Shown here piece after piece: positions 10,285-18,503 of a stretch of DNA of 32,780 bases. Within the stretch, counting starts at the first letter, position 1; each line of letters begins with the position of its first letter. The position numbers were made by a program, and so were the translations under genes. Location: NCBI GenBank assembly GCA_030267965.1, contig BRYA01000297.1:19766-52545 (forward strand), written 5' to 3'. A model generated the notes under the pieces. It made no database searches. It was not told where the DNA came from and saw only the letters and a program-made list of their open reading frames with translations. This DNA comes from Triparma columacea. Lineage: Eukaryota > Sar > Bolidophyceae > Parmales > Triparmaceae.

Positions 10285-11574
10285 ATGCCCCAAACAGGAG
10301 TATACACAGGCACAGACGAGACAGGGAGCTTCAAAGACGATCGTGATCTTACAGAAGTGACTTTTGCAGAAGGAGTGACGTCAATTGCCGATGAAACCTT
10401 CTGGGGATGCTCCTCCCTCACGGCCATCACCATCCCAGATGGAGTGACGATGATTGGTGTTTGCGCCTTCTTCGGATGCTCCTCCCTCACAGACATCACC
10501 ATCCCGGACGGAGTGACGACGATTGGCGAACGCGCCTTCGAAGACTGCTCCTCCCTCACGGCCATCACTATCCCGGACGGAGTGACGACAATTGGCAAGG
10601 GCGCCTTCTACGAATGCTCCTCCCTCACGGCCATCACAATCCCAGACGGAGTGACGACGATTGCCGCTTACGCCTTCCAAGGATGCTTCTCCCTCGCAAC
10701 CATCACCATCCCAATTGGAGTGACAACGATTGGCAGGGGCGTCTTCAATGGATGCTTATCCCTCACGGCCATCACAATCCCAGACGGAGCGACGACAATT
10801 GGCAAGGGCGCCTTCTACGGATGCTCCTCCCTCGCGGCCATCACCATCCCAGACGGAGTGACGACAATTGGCAATTACGCCTTCACGGAATGCTCCTCCC
10901 TCACGGCCATCACCATCCCAGACGGAGTGACGACGATTAGTGAGGGGGCCTTCTGGGGATGCTCCTCCTTCACGGCCATCACAATCCCAGACGGAGTGAT
11001 GAAGATTGACAGTTATGCCTTCAGGGATTGCTCCTCCCTCACGGCAATCACCATCCCAGACGGAATGACGACGATTGGCATTGGCACCTTCTTTCAATGC
11101 TCCTCCCTCACGGCCATCACAATCCCAGATGGAGTGACGATGATTGACGAGGGCGCCTTCCACTTATGCTCTTCCCTCACGGCCATCACAATCCCAGACG
11201 GAGTGACGACGATTGGCGAAGACGCCTTCAGAGATTGCGCCGCCCTGATGAAGCTCAGTTTATCCCCTGCCGTCTCCGTCGAATCGGGCGCTTTCATGGA
11301 TTGCACCGCTTTAATCGCTGCCGCTGCCGACAAAAATATGCCGACTGTCGAGGACCTTCTCCATTATAGGTGGCACCGCAATGTCGCTGTGATCGAACGC
11401 GTCAACGCTCTCCTGTGCCTCAAGGGAACCTGGGATCACGTGGAGGATCCACCCAGGAGATCGGCTAGGAAGCGGAAGCGAAATGACGGAGTTGAAGCCT
11501 CACCGCTAAGGGAAAGTGAGGCACGTGAGAAGATACCGAAGGTTTTGTGGAGAGTAATTCTGGAGTTTCTCTAA
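10285..11574 (+). CDS. BspA-like leucine-rich-repeat protein, copy A
   Basis: This intronless frame of 429 residues has no signal peptide. A short cap (MPQTGVYTGTDETGSFKDD) leads into 13 units of 23 residues with consensus LTAITIPDGVTTIGxxAFxx then CSS, the LRR_5 (BspA-like) family, and one divergent unit (LMKLSLSPAVSVESGAF). A non-repeat C-terminal domain follows: CTALIAAAADKN, LLHYRWHRNVAVIERVNALL, a basic cluster RRSARKRKR, and a terminal IPKVLWRVILEFL. LRR_5 solenoids bind proteins; the family is common in bacteria, Trichomonas and other protists. The basic cluster suggests nuclear entry. The last 13 residues resemble the first helix of an F-box, but the rest of an F-box is absent. No enzymatic role is expected. 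Copy A may be weakly expressed because its proximal promoter is shortened. Confidence 0.9.
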   Translation: MPQTGVYTGTDETGSFKDDRDLTEVTFAEGVTSIADETFWGCSSLTAITIPDGVTMIGVCAFFGCSSLTDITIPDGVTTIGERAFEDCSSLTAITIPDGVTTIGKGAFYECSSLTAITIPDGVTTIAAYAFQGCFSLATITIPIGVTTIGRGVFNGCLSLTAITIPDGATTIGKGAFYGCSSLAAITIPDGVTTIGNYAFTECSSLTAITIPDGVTTISEGAFWGCSSFTAITIPDGVMKIDSYAFRDCSSLTAITIPDGMTTIGIGTFFQCSSLTAITIPDGVTMIDEGAFHLCSSLTAITIPDGVTTIGEDAFRDCAALMKLSLSPAVSVESGAFMDCTALIAAAADKNMPTVEDLLHYRWHRNVAVIERVNALLCLKGTWDHVEDPPRRSARKRKRNDGVEASPLRESEAREKIPKVLWRVILEFL

Positions 11575-12273
11575 CTCTTTGCGCTTGATTAGTTGGATTT
11601 AAGGCTGTCCGAACTAAAGTTTGTTGGGTAAAAAAATAGAAATATTTGAGGGCGTCAAGTTCAATTCTTCAAAACAACCGCGTACTTAACACCGCCCTCT
11701 CCTCTGAATCGGACAAGAGCTGTGTAAATCGTAGTTTTTAGGGAAAAACACACACAGGTCTGGCCAGACCCACCCTCAGCGGAGGGAGAAACAGGGGCAA
11801 TAAATAAATCTATCAAAAGAAAGGTAAGGCGGACAACAATGACAATGATGACCCTTGTTAAGGCTTTAACCAGTTGTATTGTGTCCTATTGTTGATTTTA
11901 GACTCCTATTCACGTCAAGGAACCAAGTTATTTCCCCTCTTCATCACGGTCGACTGACTGAGCATTGGGCTTTTTCGTCTTATAGACGAGATAATACTAC
12001 TTTCGGCCATATTTTCGATGTTATTAGTGTCATATTGTGGTTACTATTGGGTAGATAACCGCTATTGACGCCGCAATGATGCATCCTTGAGGGTCTCACC
12101 ATCCCTCTCCGTGTTCTTACTCCATCACACCACACTAACCCTGCTTATCCCGTCAATAATGTAGGAATTCCTTGAGGATTGAAGCTGTTAACGACAAGAC
12201 TGTATAATAAATCCAGAGTTAGGGTTAGGTTACCAAAAGGACGATATATAAAAAGATCCCCTCCATCACTACA
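11575..12273. promoter_or_regulatory. LRR spacer between A and B: shared 3' flank, then shared 5' flank with TATA box
   Basis: The first ~230 nt after gene A (CTTGATTAGTTGGATTTAAG, then TTTGAGGGCGTCAAGTT) recur almost unchanged after tail B' and gene C. From about 11810 the 5' flank type begins (GACAACAATGACAATGATG, TTATAGACGAGATAATACTA, GTCAATAATGTAGGAATTCC). A TATA-like GATATATAAAAAG lies at 12243-12255, about 20-30 nt before the ATG. A TTAGGGTTAGG stretch at about 12218 is a local variant; copy C has GGATTAGGATTAGG there. No other gene is seen. Confidence 0.65.
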
Positions 12274-13593
12274 ATGAGTGAATTAGACTTTGCTTATGGT
12301 GATGACTATAGTGATGACTATGGTGATGACGATAGTGATGGCTATAGTGATGCCTATGAAATCCCAGCTGGGTACTATCCCCTTCCCAAAACAGCAGTAT
12401 ACTCCGGAACAGAGAGCTTCAAAGACAATCATGAACTCACAGAAGTGACTTTTGCACAAGGAGTGACGTCGATTGGCGAGGATGCCTTCTCCGGATGCTC
12501 CTCCCTCGCAGCTATCACAATCCCAGACGGAGTGAGGATGATTGGCAGAAGCGCCTTCAGTGAGTGCTCCTCCCTCATGGCCATAACCATCCCGGACTCA
12601 GTGACGACAATTGGCGAGGGCGCCTTCTTCAATTGTTCCTCCCTCACGGCCATCACAATCCCGGACACAGTGACGACGATTGACCATAACGCCTTCAACC
12701 TATGCTCCTCCCTCGCTGCCATCACAATCCCGGACTCAGTGACGAAGATTGGCAATGGAGCCTTCTACCTATGCTCCTCCCTCACGGCCATCACCATCCC
12801 GGACGGAGTAACGACAATTGGCGCTTGGGCCTTCAGAGGATGCTCCTCTCTCACGGCCATCACCATCCCGGACGGAGTGACAACGACTGGCGGTGGCGCC
12901 TTCACAGGATGTTCCTCCCTCACGGCCATCACCATCCCAGACGGAGTGACGATGATTGATTCGGGCGCCTTCTGCGAATGCTCCTCCCTCATGGCCATCA
13001 CAATCCCAGACGGAGTGACGACGATTGGCAATGGCGCCTTCTCCGAATGTTCCTCCCTCACGGCCATCACAATCCCGGACTCTGTGACAACGATCGGCAA
13101 TCAAGCCTTCTGGGAATGCTCCTCCCTCACAGCCATCACCATCCCAGATGGAGTGACAACGATTAGCCATTCCGCCTTCTACGGATGCTCCTCCCTCACG
13201 GCCATCACAATCCCAGACGGAGTGACGACGATTGGCGAAGACGCCTTCAGAGATTGCGCCGCCCTGATGAAGCTCAGTTTATCCCCTGCCATCTCCGTCG
13301 AATCGGGCGCTTTCATGGATTGCACCGCTTTGATCGCTGCCGCTGCCGACAAAAATATGCCGACTGTCGAGGACCTTCTCCATTACAGGTGGCATCGCAA
13401 TGTCGCTGTGATCGAACGCGTCAACGCTCTTCTGTGCCTCAAGGGAACCTGGGATCACGTGGAGGATCCACCCAGGAGATCGGCTCGGAAAAGGAAGCGA
13501 ACTGACGGAGTTGAAGCACCGGCGCTAAGGGTTACTGAGGCACGTGAGAAGATCCCGAAGGTTTTGTGGAGAGTTATTCTGGAGTTTCTGTAA
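12274..13593 (+). CDS. BspA-like leucine-rich-repeat protein, copy B (acidic N-terminus)
   Basis: This intronless protein has 439 residues. It differs from A, D and E by an acidic, Tyr/Ser/Asp-rich N-terminal extension (MSELDFAYGDDYSDDYGDD, to about residue 34) and then YYPLPKTAVYSGTESFKDN. Twelve LRR_5 units of 23 residues and the divergent LMKLSLSPAISV unit follow, with the same C-terminal domain as copy A (HYRWHRN, basic RRSARKRKR, end IPKVLWRVILEFL). Units 7-10 (GGGAFTGC, then IDSGAFCEC, GNGAFSEC, GNQAFWEC) have the same order in inverted gene E, suggesting exchange between copies. Its start is well placed about 20 nt after a TATA box. Confidence 0.9.
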   Translation: MSELDFAYGDDYSDDYGDDDSDGYSDAYEIPAGYYPLPKTAVYSGTESFKDNHELTEVTFAQGVTSIGEDAFSGCSSLAAITIPDGVRMIGRSAFSECSSLMAITIPDSVTTIGEGAFFNCSSLTAITIPDTVTTIDHNAFNLCSSLAAITIPDSVTKIGNGAFYLCSSLTAITIPDGVTTIGAWAFRGCSSLTAITIPDGVTTTGGGAFTGCSSLTAITIPDGVTMIDSGAFCECSSLMAITIPDGVTTIGNGAFSECSSLTAITIPDSVTTIGNQAFWECSSLTAITIPDGVTTISHSAFYGCSSLTAITIPDGVTTIGEDAFRDCAALMKLSLSPAISVESGAFMDCTALIAAAADKNMPTVEDLLHYRWHRNVAVIERVNALLCLKGTWDHVEDPPRRSARKRKRTDGVEAPALRVTEAREKIPKVLWRVILEFL

Positions 13594-13838
13594 TTTGTTG
13601 TTGTTGAATCTTGAGGAACTTCTCTAATTATAGATGGCACTGCAAACCCGCTGTGCTCGAACGTGTCAACGCTCTTCTGTGCCTTAAAGGAACCTGGGAT
13701 CACGTGGAGGATCCACCCAGGAGATCGGCTAGGAAGCGGAAGCGAACTGACGGAGTTGAGGCACCGGCGCTAAGGGTTACTGAGGCACGTGAGAAGATAC
13801 CGAAAGTTTTGTGGAGAGTTATTCTGGAGTTTCTCTAA
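13594..13838 (+). pseudogene. Truncated 3' tail of an LRR gene (B')
   Basis: Directly after the stop of gene B, 17 nt lead into a second copy of the family's last ~75 codons. It starts with the frame that encodes NYRWHCKPAVLERVNALL and continues through the basic cluster to IPKVLWRVILEFL and a stop at 13838. It has no LRR units and no usable ATG. Its RWxxKPAVLERV reading matches copy D rather than B, so it is probably the tail of a D-like gene left by unequal recombination. The typical family 3' flank follows it, whereas gene B's own 3' end lacks that flank. Confidence 0.8.
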
Positions 13839-14548
13839 CTCTTTGTGCTTGATTAGTTTGATTTAAGGCTGTCCGAACTAAAGTTTGTTGTGTAAAAAAA
13901 TAGAAATATTTGAGGGCGTCAAGTTAATTCTTCAAAACAACCGCGTACTTCAACACCCCCCTCTCCTCTGAATCGGACAAGAGCTGTGTAAATCGTAGTT
14001 ATTGGGGAATAAACACACAGATCTGGCCAGACCCATCCTCAGTGGAGGGAGAAATAGGGGCAATAAATAAATCTATCAAAATAAGGGTAAGGCTGACAAC
14101 GATGACAATGACGACCCTTGTTAAGGCTTTAACCAGTTGTATTTTGTCCTATCATTGATTTTAGTATCCTATTCACGTCAAGGAACAAATTTATTTCCCC
14201 TTCAATCGAGGTCGAGCATTCGTGGGTTTTGTCCCTGTCTTATTACCGTCTTATAGACGAGATATTACTACTTTGGGCCCTATTTCCGATATTTTTAATG
14301 TCATATTGTGGTTACTACCGGCAGAGAACCGCTATTGACGCCGCAATGATGCCTCAAGCATCCTTGAGGGTCTCACCATCCCTCTCCCTTGTTCTTTGTC
14401 AATCACACCACACTAACCCTGCTTATCCCGTCAATAATGTAGGAATTCCTTGAGGATTGAAGCTGTTAACGACAAGACTGTATAATAAATACGGATTAGG
14501 ATTAGGTTACCGAAAGGACGGTATATAAAGATCCTCTCCATCCCTACA
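13839..14548. promoter_or_regulatory. LRR spacer between B' and C: shared 3' flank and 5' flank with TATA box
   Basis: Same layout as the A-B spacer. The 3' flank begins with CTTGATTAGTTTGATTTAAG. The 5' flank runs from about 14070 (GGCTGACAACGATGACAATG) to the ATG, with AGACGAGATATTACTA near 14255, AATGTAGGAATTCC near 14437, and the TATA-like GTATATAAAG at 14521-14530. No additional gene is seen. Confidence 0.65.
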
Positions 14549-16603
14549 ATGAGTGAATTAGACTTTGCTTATGGTGATGAGTATAGTGATGACGATAGTG
14601 ATGAGTATAGTGATGAGTATAGTGATGACGATAGTGATGACTATGACGTCCCAGCTGGGTACTATCCCCTTCCCAAAACAGCAGTATACTCCGGAACAGA
14701 GAGCTTCAAAGACAATCGTGAACTGACAGAAGTGACTTTTGCACAAGGAGTGACGACGATTGGCGATGAAGTCTTCTACGGATGCTCCTCCCTCGCAGCC
14801 ATCACCATCCCAGAGGGAGTGACGACAATTGGCGAAAGAGCCTTCAGGGGATGCTCCTCTCTCACAGCCATCACCATCCCGGACGGAATGACGACGATTA
14901 GCAGAAGCGCCTTCTACCGATGCTCCTCCCTCACGGCCATCGCCATCCAAGTTGGAGTGACGACGATTGGCTATCATGCCTTCAACGGATGCTCCTCCCT
15001 TGCGGCCATCACAATCCCAGACGGAGTGACGACGATTGGCAAGGGCGCCTTCAATGGATGCACCTCCCTCACGGCCATCACAATCCCAGATGGAGTGACG
15101 ATGATTGGCAACTGGGCCTTCTACGAATGCTCCTCCCTCACGGCCATCACCATCCCAGACAGAGTGACTGAGATTGGCAGTCATACCTTCCTCGGATGCT
15201 CCTCCCTCACGGCCATCACCATCCCAGACGGAGTGACGACAATTGGCAAGGGCGCCTTCTTTGGATGCTCATCCCTCACGGCCATCACAATCCCTGACGG
15301 AGTGACGACAATTGGCGAACACGCCTTCCAGGAATGCTCCTCCCTCATGGCAGTCACCATCCCAGACGGAGTGACGACGATTAGTGAGGGGGCCTTCTAT
15401 GAATGCTCCTCCCTCACGGCCATCACAATCCCAGACGGAGTGACGATGATTGGCAAGGGCGCCTTCAACGGATGCTCCTCCCTCACGGCCATCACCATCC
15501 CGGACGGAGTGACGACGATTAGCGATAGTGCCTTCTTCGAATGCTCCTCCCTCACGGCCATCACAATCCCTGACGGAGTGACGACAATTGGCGAACACGC
15601 CTTCCAGGAATGCTCCTCCCTCAAGGCAATCACAATCCCTGACGGAGTGACGACAATTGGCGAATTCGCCTTCAGCGGATGCTCCTCCCTCACGGCCGTC
15701 ACAATCCCGGACGGAGTGACGACAATTGGCGAAGAAGCCTTCCAGGAATGCTCCTCCCTCATGGCAATCACCATCCCAGACGGAGTGACGACGATTAGTG
15801 AGGGGGCCTTCTATGAATGCTCCTCCCTCACGGCCATCACAATCCCTGACGGAGTGACGACAATTGGCGAACACGCCTTCAACGGATGCTCCTCCCTCAC
15901 GGCCATCACCATCCCGGACGGAGTGACGACGATTAGCGATAGTGCCTTCTTCGAATGCTCCTCCCTCACGGCCATCACAATCCCAGACGGAGTGACGACA
16001 ATTGGCGAACACGCCTTCAAAGAATGCTCGTCCCTCACGGCCATCACAATCCCAGACGGAGTGACGACAATTGGCAAGGGCGCCTTCTATGGATGCTCCT
16101 CCCTCACGGCCATCACAATCCCTGACGGAGTGACGACAATTGGCGAACACGCCTTCCAGGAATGCTCCTCCCTCAAGGCAATCACCATCCCAGACGGAGT
16201 GACGACGATTAGTGAGGGGGCCTTCTACGAATGCTNNNNNNNNNNNNNNNNNNNNNNNNNNNNNNNNNNNNNNNNNNTGAAGCTCAGTTTATCCCCTGCC
16301 GTCTCCGTCGAATCGGGCGCTTTCATGGATTGCACCGCTTTAATCGCTGCCGCTGCCGACAAAAATATGCCGACTGTCGAGGACCTTCTCCATTATAGGT
16401 GGCACCGCAATGTCGCTGTGCTCGAACGCGTCAACGCTCTTCTGTGCCTCAAGGGAACCTGGGATCACGTGGAGGATCCACCCAGGAGATCGGCTAGGAA
16501 GCGGAAGCGAAATGACGGAGTTGAAGCCTCACCGCTAAGGGAAAGTGAGGCACGTGAGAAGATACCGAAAGTTTTGTGGAGAGTAATTCTGGAGTTTCTC
16601 TAA
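14549..16603 (+). CDS. BspA-like leucine-rich-repeat protein, copy C (longest; contains assembly gap)
   Basis: This copy is 684 residues long as assembled, with 14 undetermined codons and flanking partial codons at the N run. It has the B-type acidic N-terminus (MSELDFAYGDEYSDDDSDEY) with extra Asp/Glu/Ser/Tyr repeats, then at least 22 LRR_5 units of 23 residues, then the family C-terminal domain (from KLSLSPAVSV). A higher-order block of about six units (414 nt) is duplicated: units 9-13 and 15-19 run in the same order (AFQEC, ISEGAFYEC, AFNGC, ISDSAFFEC, GEHAF). The two stretches are nearly identical, so this expansion is recent. The frame holds across the gap only if the true gap length is a multiple of three. 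The true number of units is unknown. Confidence 0.85.
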   Translation: MSELDFAYGDEYSDDDSDEYSDEYSDDDSDDYDVPAGYYPLPKTAVYSGTESFKDNRELTEVTFAQGVTTIGDEVFYGCSSLAAITIPEGVTTIGERAFRGCSSLTAITIPDGMTTISRSAFYRCSSLTAIAIQVGVTTIGYHAFNGCSSLAAITIPDGVTTIGKGAFNGCTSLTAITIPDGVTMIGNWAFYECSSLTAITIPDRVTEIGSHTFLGCSSLTAITIPDGVTTIGKGAFFGCSSLTAITIPDGVTTIGEHAFQECSSLMAVTIPDGVTTISEGAFYECSSLTAITIPDGVTMIGKGAFNGCSSLTAITIPDGVTTISDSAFFECSSLTAITIPDGVTTIGEHAFQECSSLKAITIPDGVTTIGEFAFSGCSSLTAVTIPDGVTTIGEEAFQECSSLMAITIPDGVTTISEGAFYECSSLTAITIPDGVTTIGEHAFNGCSSLTAITIPDGVTTISDSAFFECSSLTAITIPDGVTTIGEHAFKECSSLTAITIPDGVTTIGKGAFYGCSSLTAITIPDGVTTIGEHAFQECSSLKAITIPDGVTTISEGAFYECXXXXXXXXXXXXXXXKLSLSPAVSVESGAFMDCTALIAAAADKNMPTVEDLLHYRWHRNVAVLERVNALLCLKGTWDHVEDPPRRSARKRKRNDGVEASPLRESEAREKIPKVLWRVILEFL
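14760..16235 (+). repeat. 69-bp LRR coding repeat array with higher-order duplication in copy C
   Basis: About 21 tandem 69-bp units with a nearly fixed core (CTCCTCCCTCACGGCCATCA, then ATCCCAGACGGAGTGACGAC) and variable 12-15 nt segments at the codons before AF. A six-unit super-repeat is present. Similar arrays occupy 10345-11250 (A), 12440-13270 (B), 17360-18050 (D) and, inverted, 23710-24560 (E). Confidence 0.9.
16236..16277. other. Assembly gap of 42 N
   Basis: The run of N falls inside the repeat array of copy C, where the neighbouring units are nearly identical. Going by copies A and B, the sequence joining the two edges should be about 9 nt with no missing unit or about 78 nt with one missing unit. 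42 fits neither, so the length is probably a scaffolding estimate. Confidence 0.95.
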
Positions 16604-17305
16604 CTCTTTGCGCTTGATTAGTTGGATTTAAGGCTGTCCGAACTAAAGTTTGTTGGGTAAAAAAATAGAAATATTTGAGGGCGTCAAGTTTAATTCTTCA
16701 AAACAACCGCGTACTTCAACACCGCCCTCTCCTCTGAATCGGACAAGAGCTGTGTAAATCGTAGTTCTTAGGGAATAAACACACAGATCTGGCCAGACCC
16801 ATCCTCAGTGGAGGGAGAAATAGGGGCAATAAATAAAACTATCAAAAGAAAGGTAAGACGGACAACAATGACAATGACGACCCTTGTTAAGGCTTTAACC
16901 AGTTGTATTTTGTCCTATCGTTGATTTTAGTATCCTATTCACGTCAAGGAACCAAGTTATTTCCCCTTCAATCGAGGTCGAGTATTCGTGGGTTTTTTCC
17001 CCGTCTTATTACCGTCTTATAGAAGAGATAACACTACTTTCGGCCCCATTTACGATATCGTCAGCATCGTGTTGGGGGTAATATGGGGCAGAGAACCGCC
17101 ATTGACGCCGCAATGATGCATCCTTGAGGGTCTCACCATCCCTCTCCCTTGTTCTTACTCCATCACATCCCTTGCTCTTCGTCATCACACCACACTAACC
17201 CTCCTGATTCGTGTCAACAACATAGAAATTTGTTGAGGGTTTAAACTGTTAACGAAAAGACGGCTTAAAAGATCCTCTCAACCCCAGAACTCTCCCCTTC
17301 ACAAA
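16604..17305. promoter_or_regulatory. LRR spacer between C and D: shared 3' flank and D-type 5' flank
   Basis: The 3' flank matches that after A and B'. From about 16850 the 5' flank follows (GACAACAATGACAATGACG, GTCTTATAGAAGAGATAACA, CACACCACACTAACCCTCC). Near the start the sequence changes to the D/E type: GCTTAAAAGATCC (about 17264) replaces the TATA box, then CAGAACTCTCCCCTTCACAA leads to the ATG. Inverted gene E has the same leader. Confidence 0.6.
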
Positions 17306-18379
17306 ATGCCCCGAACAGCAGTATACTATGGCACGGGGAGCTTCAGAGGCAATCGTGAACTCACAGAAGTGACTTTTGCTCAAGGAGTGACGTCGATTGG
17401 CGAGGGCGCCTTCTACAGATGCTCCTCCCTCACGGCCATTACCATCCCGGACGGAGTGACAACGATTGACATTTACGCCTTCAATGGATGCTCCTCCCTC
17501 ACGGCCATCACCATCCCGGACGGAGTGACGACAATTGGCGAGGGCGCCTTCTGGGATTGCTCCTCCCTCACGGCCATCACCATCCCAGACGGAGTGACAA
17601 CGATTGCCGATAATACTTTCTGTGGATGCTCATCCCTCACGGCCTTCACCATCCCGGACGGAGTGACGATAATTGGCATAAGCGCCTTCCAAGGATGCTC
17701 CTCTCTCACGGCCATCACTATCCCGGACGGAGTGACGGAGATTGGCGATGGTGCCTTCGAAGGATGCTCCTCCCTCATGACCATCAAAATCCCGGACGGA
17801 GTGATGATGATTGGCGAAGACGCCTTCAATGGATGCTCCTCCCTCACGGCCATCACCATCCCGGACGGAGTGACAACGATTAGCGATGGCGCCTTCTACG
17901 AATGCTCCTCCCTCACGGCCATCACAATCCCAGACAGGGTGACGACGATTGGCGAAGACGCCTTCTACGGATGCTCCTCCCTCACGGCCATCACAATCCC
18001 GGACTCAGTGACGTCGATTGGCGAAAGCGCCTTCGAAGATTGCTCTGCCCTGACGAAACTCATTCTATCTCCTGCTGTTTCCATCGGTGAAGACTGCTTC
18101 TTAAACTGCACTGCCCTAATTGCTGCCGCCGCTGATAAAAATATGTCGACTGTCGAGGACCTCCTCCATTACAGGTGGCGCCGCAAACCCGCTGTGCTCG
18201 AACGCGTCACCGCTCTACTGTGCCTTAAGGGAACCTGGGATCACGTGGAGGATCCACCCAGGAGATCGGGTAGGAAGCGGAAGCGAACTGACGGAGTTGA
18301 AGCACCGGCGCTAAGGGAAACTCCGGCACGTGAAAGGATGCCGAAAGTGTTGTGGAGAGTTATTCTGGAGTTTCTGTAA
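17306..18379 (+). CDS. BspA-like leucine-rich-repeat protein, copy D
   Basis: This intronless protein has 357 residues and starts MPRTAVYYGTGSFRGN without the acidic extension. Ten LRR_5 units of 23 residues are followed by a divergent capping unit (LTKLILSPAVSIGEDCF) and the family C-terminal domain (HYRWRRKPAVLERVTALL, basic RRSGRKRKR, end MPKVLWRVILEFL). The capping unit (IGEDCFLNCTAL) matches E, whereas A, B and C have VESGAFMDCTAL. The 3' flank differs from the others: after the stop come about 40 nt, then a 21-nt remnant (GAGGAACTTCTCTAATTATAG) that also begins tail B'. Confidence 0.9.
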   Translation: MPRTAVYYGTGSFRGNRELTEVTFAQGVTSIGEGAFYRCSSLTAITIPDGVTTIDIYAFNGCSSLTAITIPDGVTTIGEGAFWDCSSLTAITIPDGVTTIADNTFCGCSSLTAFTIPDGVTIIGISAFQGCSSLTAITIPDGVTEIGDGAFEGCSSLMTIKIPDGVMMIGEDAFNGCSSLTAITIPDGVTTISDGAFYECSSLTAITIPDRVTTIGEDAFYGCSSLTAITIPDSVTSIGESAFEDCSALTKLILSPAVSIGEDCFLNCTALIAAAADKNMSTVEDLLHYRWRRKPAVLERVTALLCLKGTWDHVEDPPRRSGRKRKRTDGVEAPALRETPARERMPKVLWRVILEFL

Positions 18380-18503
18380 TCTTCTTTGTCGTTGAAATTG
18401 AGGAACTTCTCTAATTATAGGATATATAAAGGAGAAGGAAAAACTTGAAAGAAGTTCGGCTCCAACAATAATGTCCCCTACTCCCCCCTTACCTCCCCCG
18501 TCC

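Noticed and set aside
12216..12228. TTAGGGTTAGG as an internal telomere tract
   Set aside because: It is only about two units long and copy C has GGATTAGGATTAGG at the same place, so it is ordinary drift within the duplicated flank.
13594..13838. Tail B' as a second exon of gene B
   Set aside because: Gene B already ends with a full C-terminal domain and stop. Splicing would duplicate the domain, and there is no donor with GTGAG or GTAAG placed to use it.
15269..16150. Long minus-strand frames over the LRR arrays (also at 10381-11333, 12429-13170, 17473-17859; plus strand at 23748-24623)
   Set aside because: They arise because the 69-bp unit is a multiple of three and lacks stops in several frames. 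The plus-strand frame (minus for E) has the LRR_5 consensus, start context and shared C-terminal domain.
10345..16235. CRISPR-like regular 69-bp repeats
   Set aside because: The repeats are coding, in frame with a protein solenoid, in a eukaryotic genome. There are no spacers and no cas genes.
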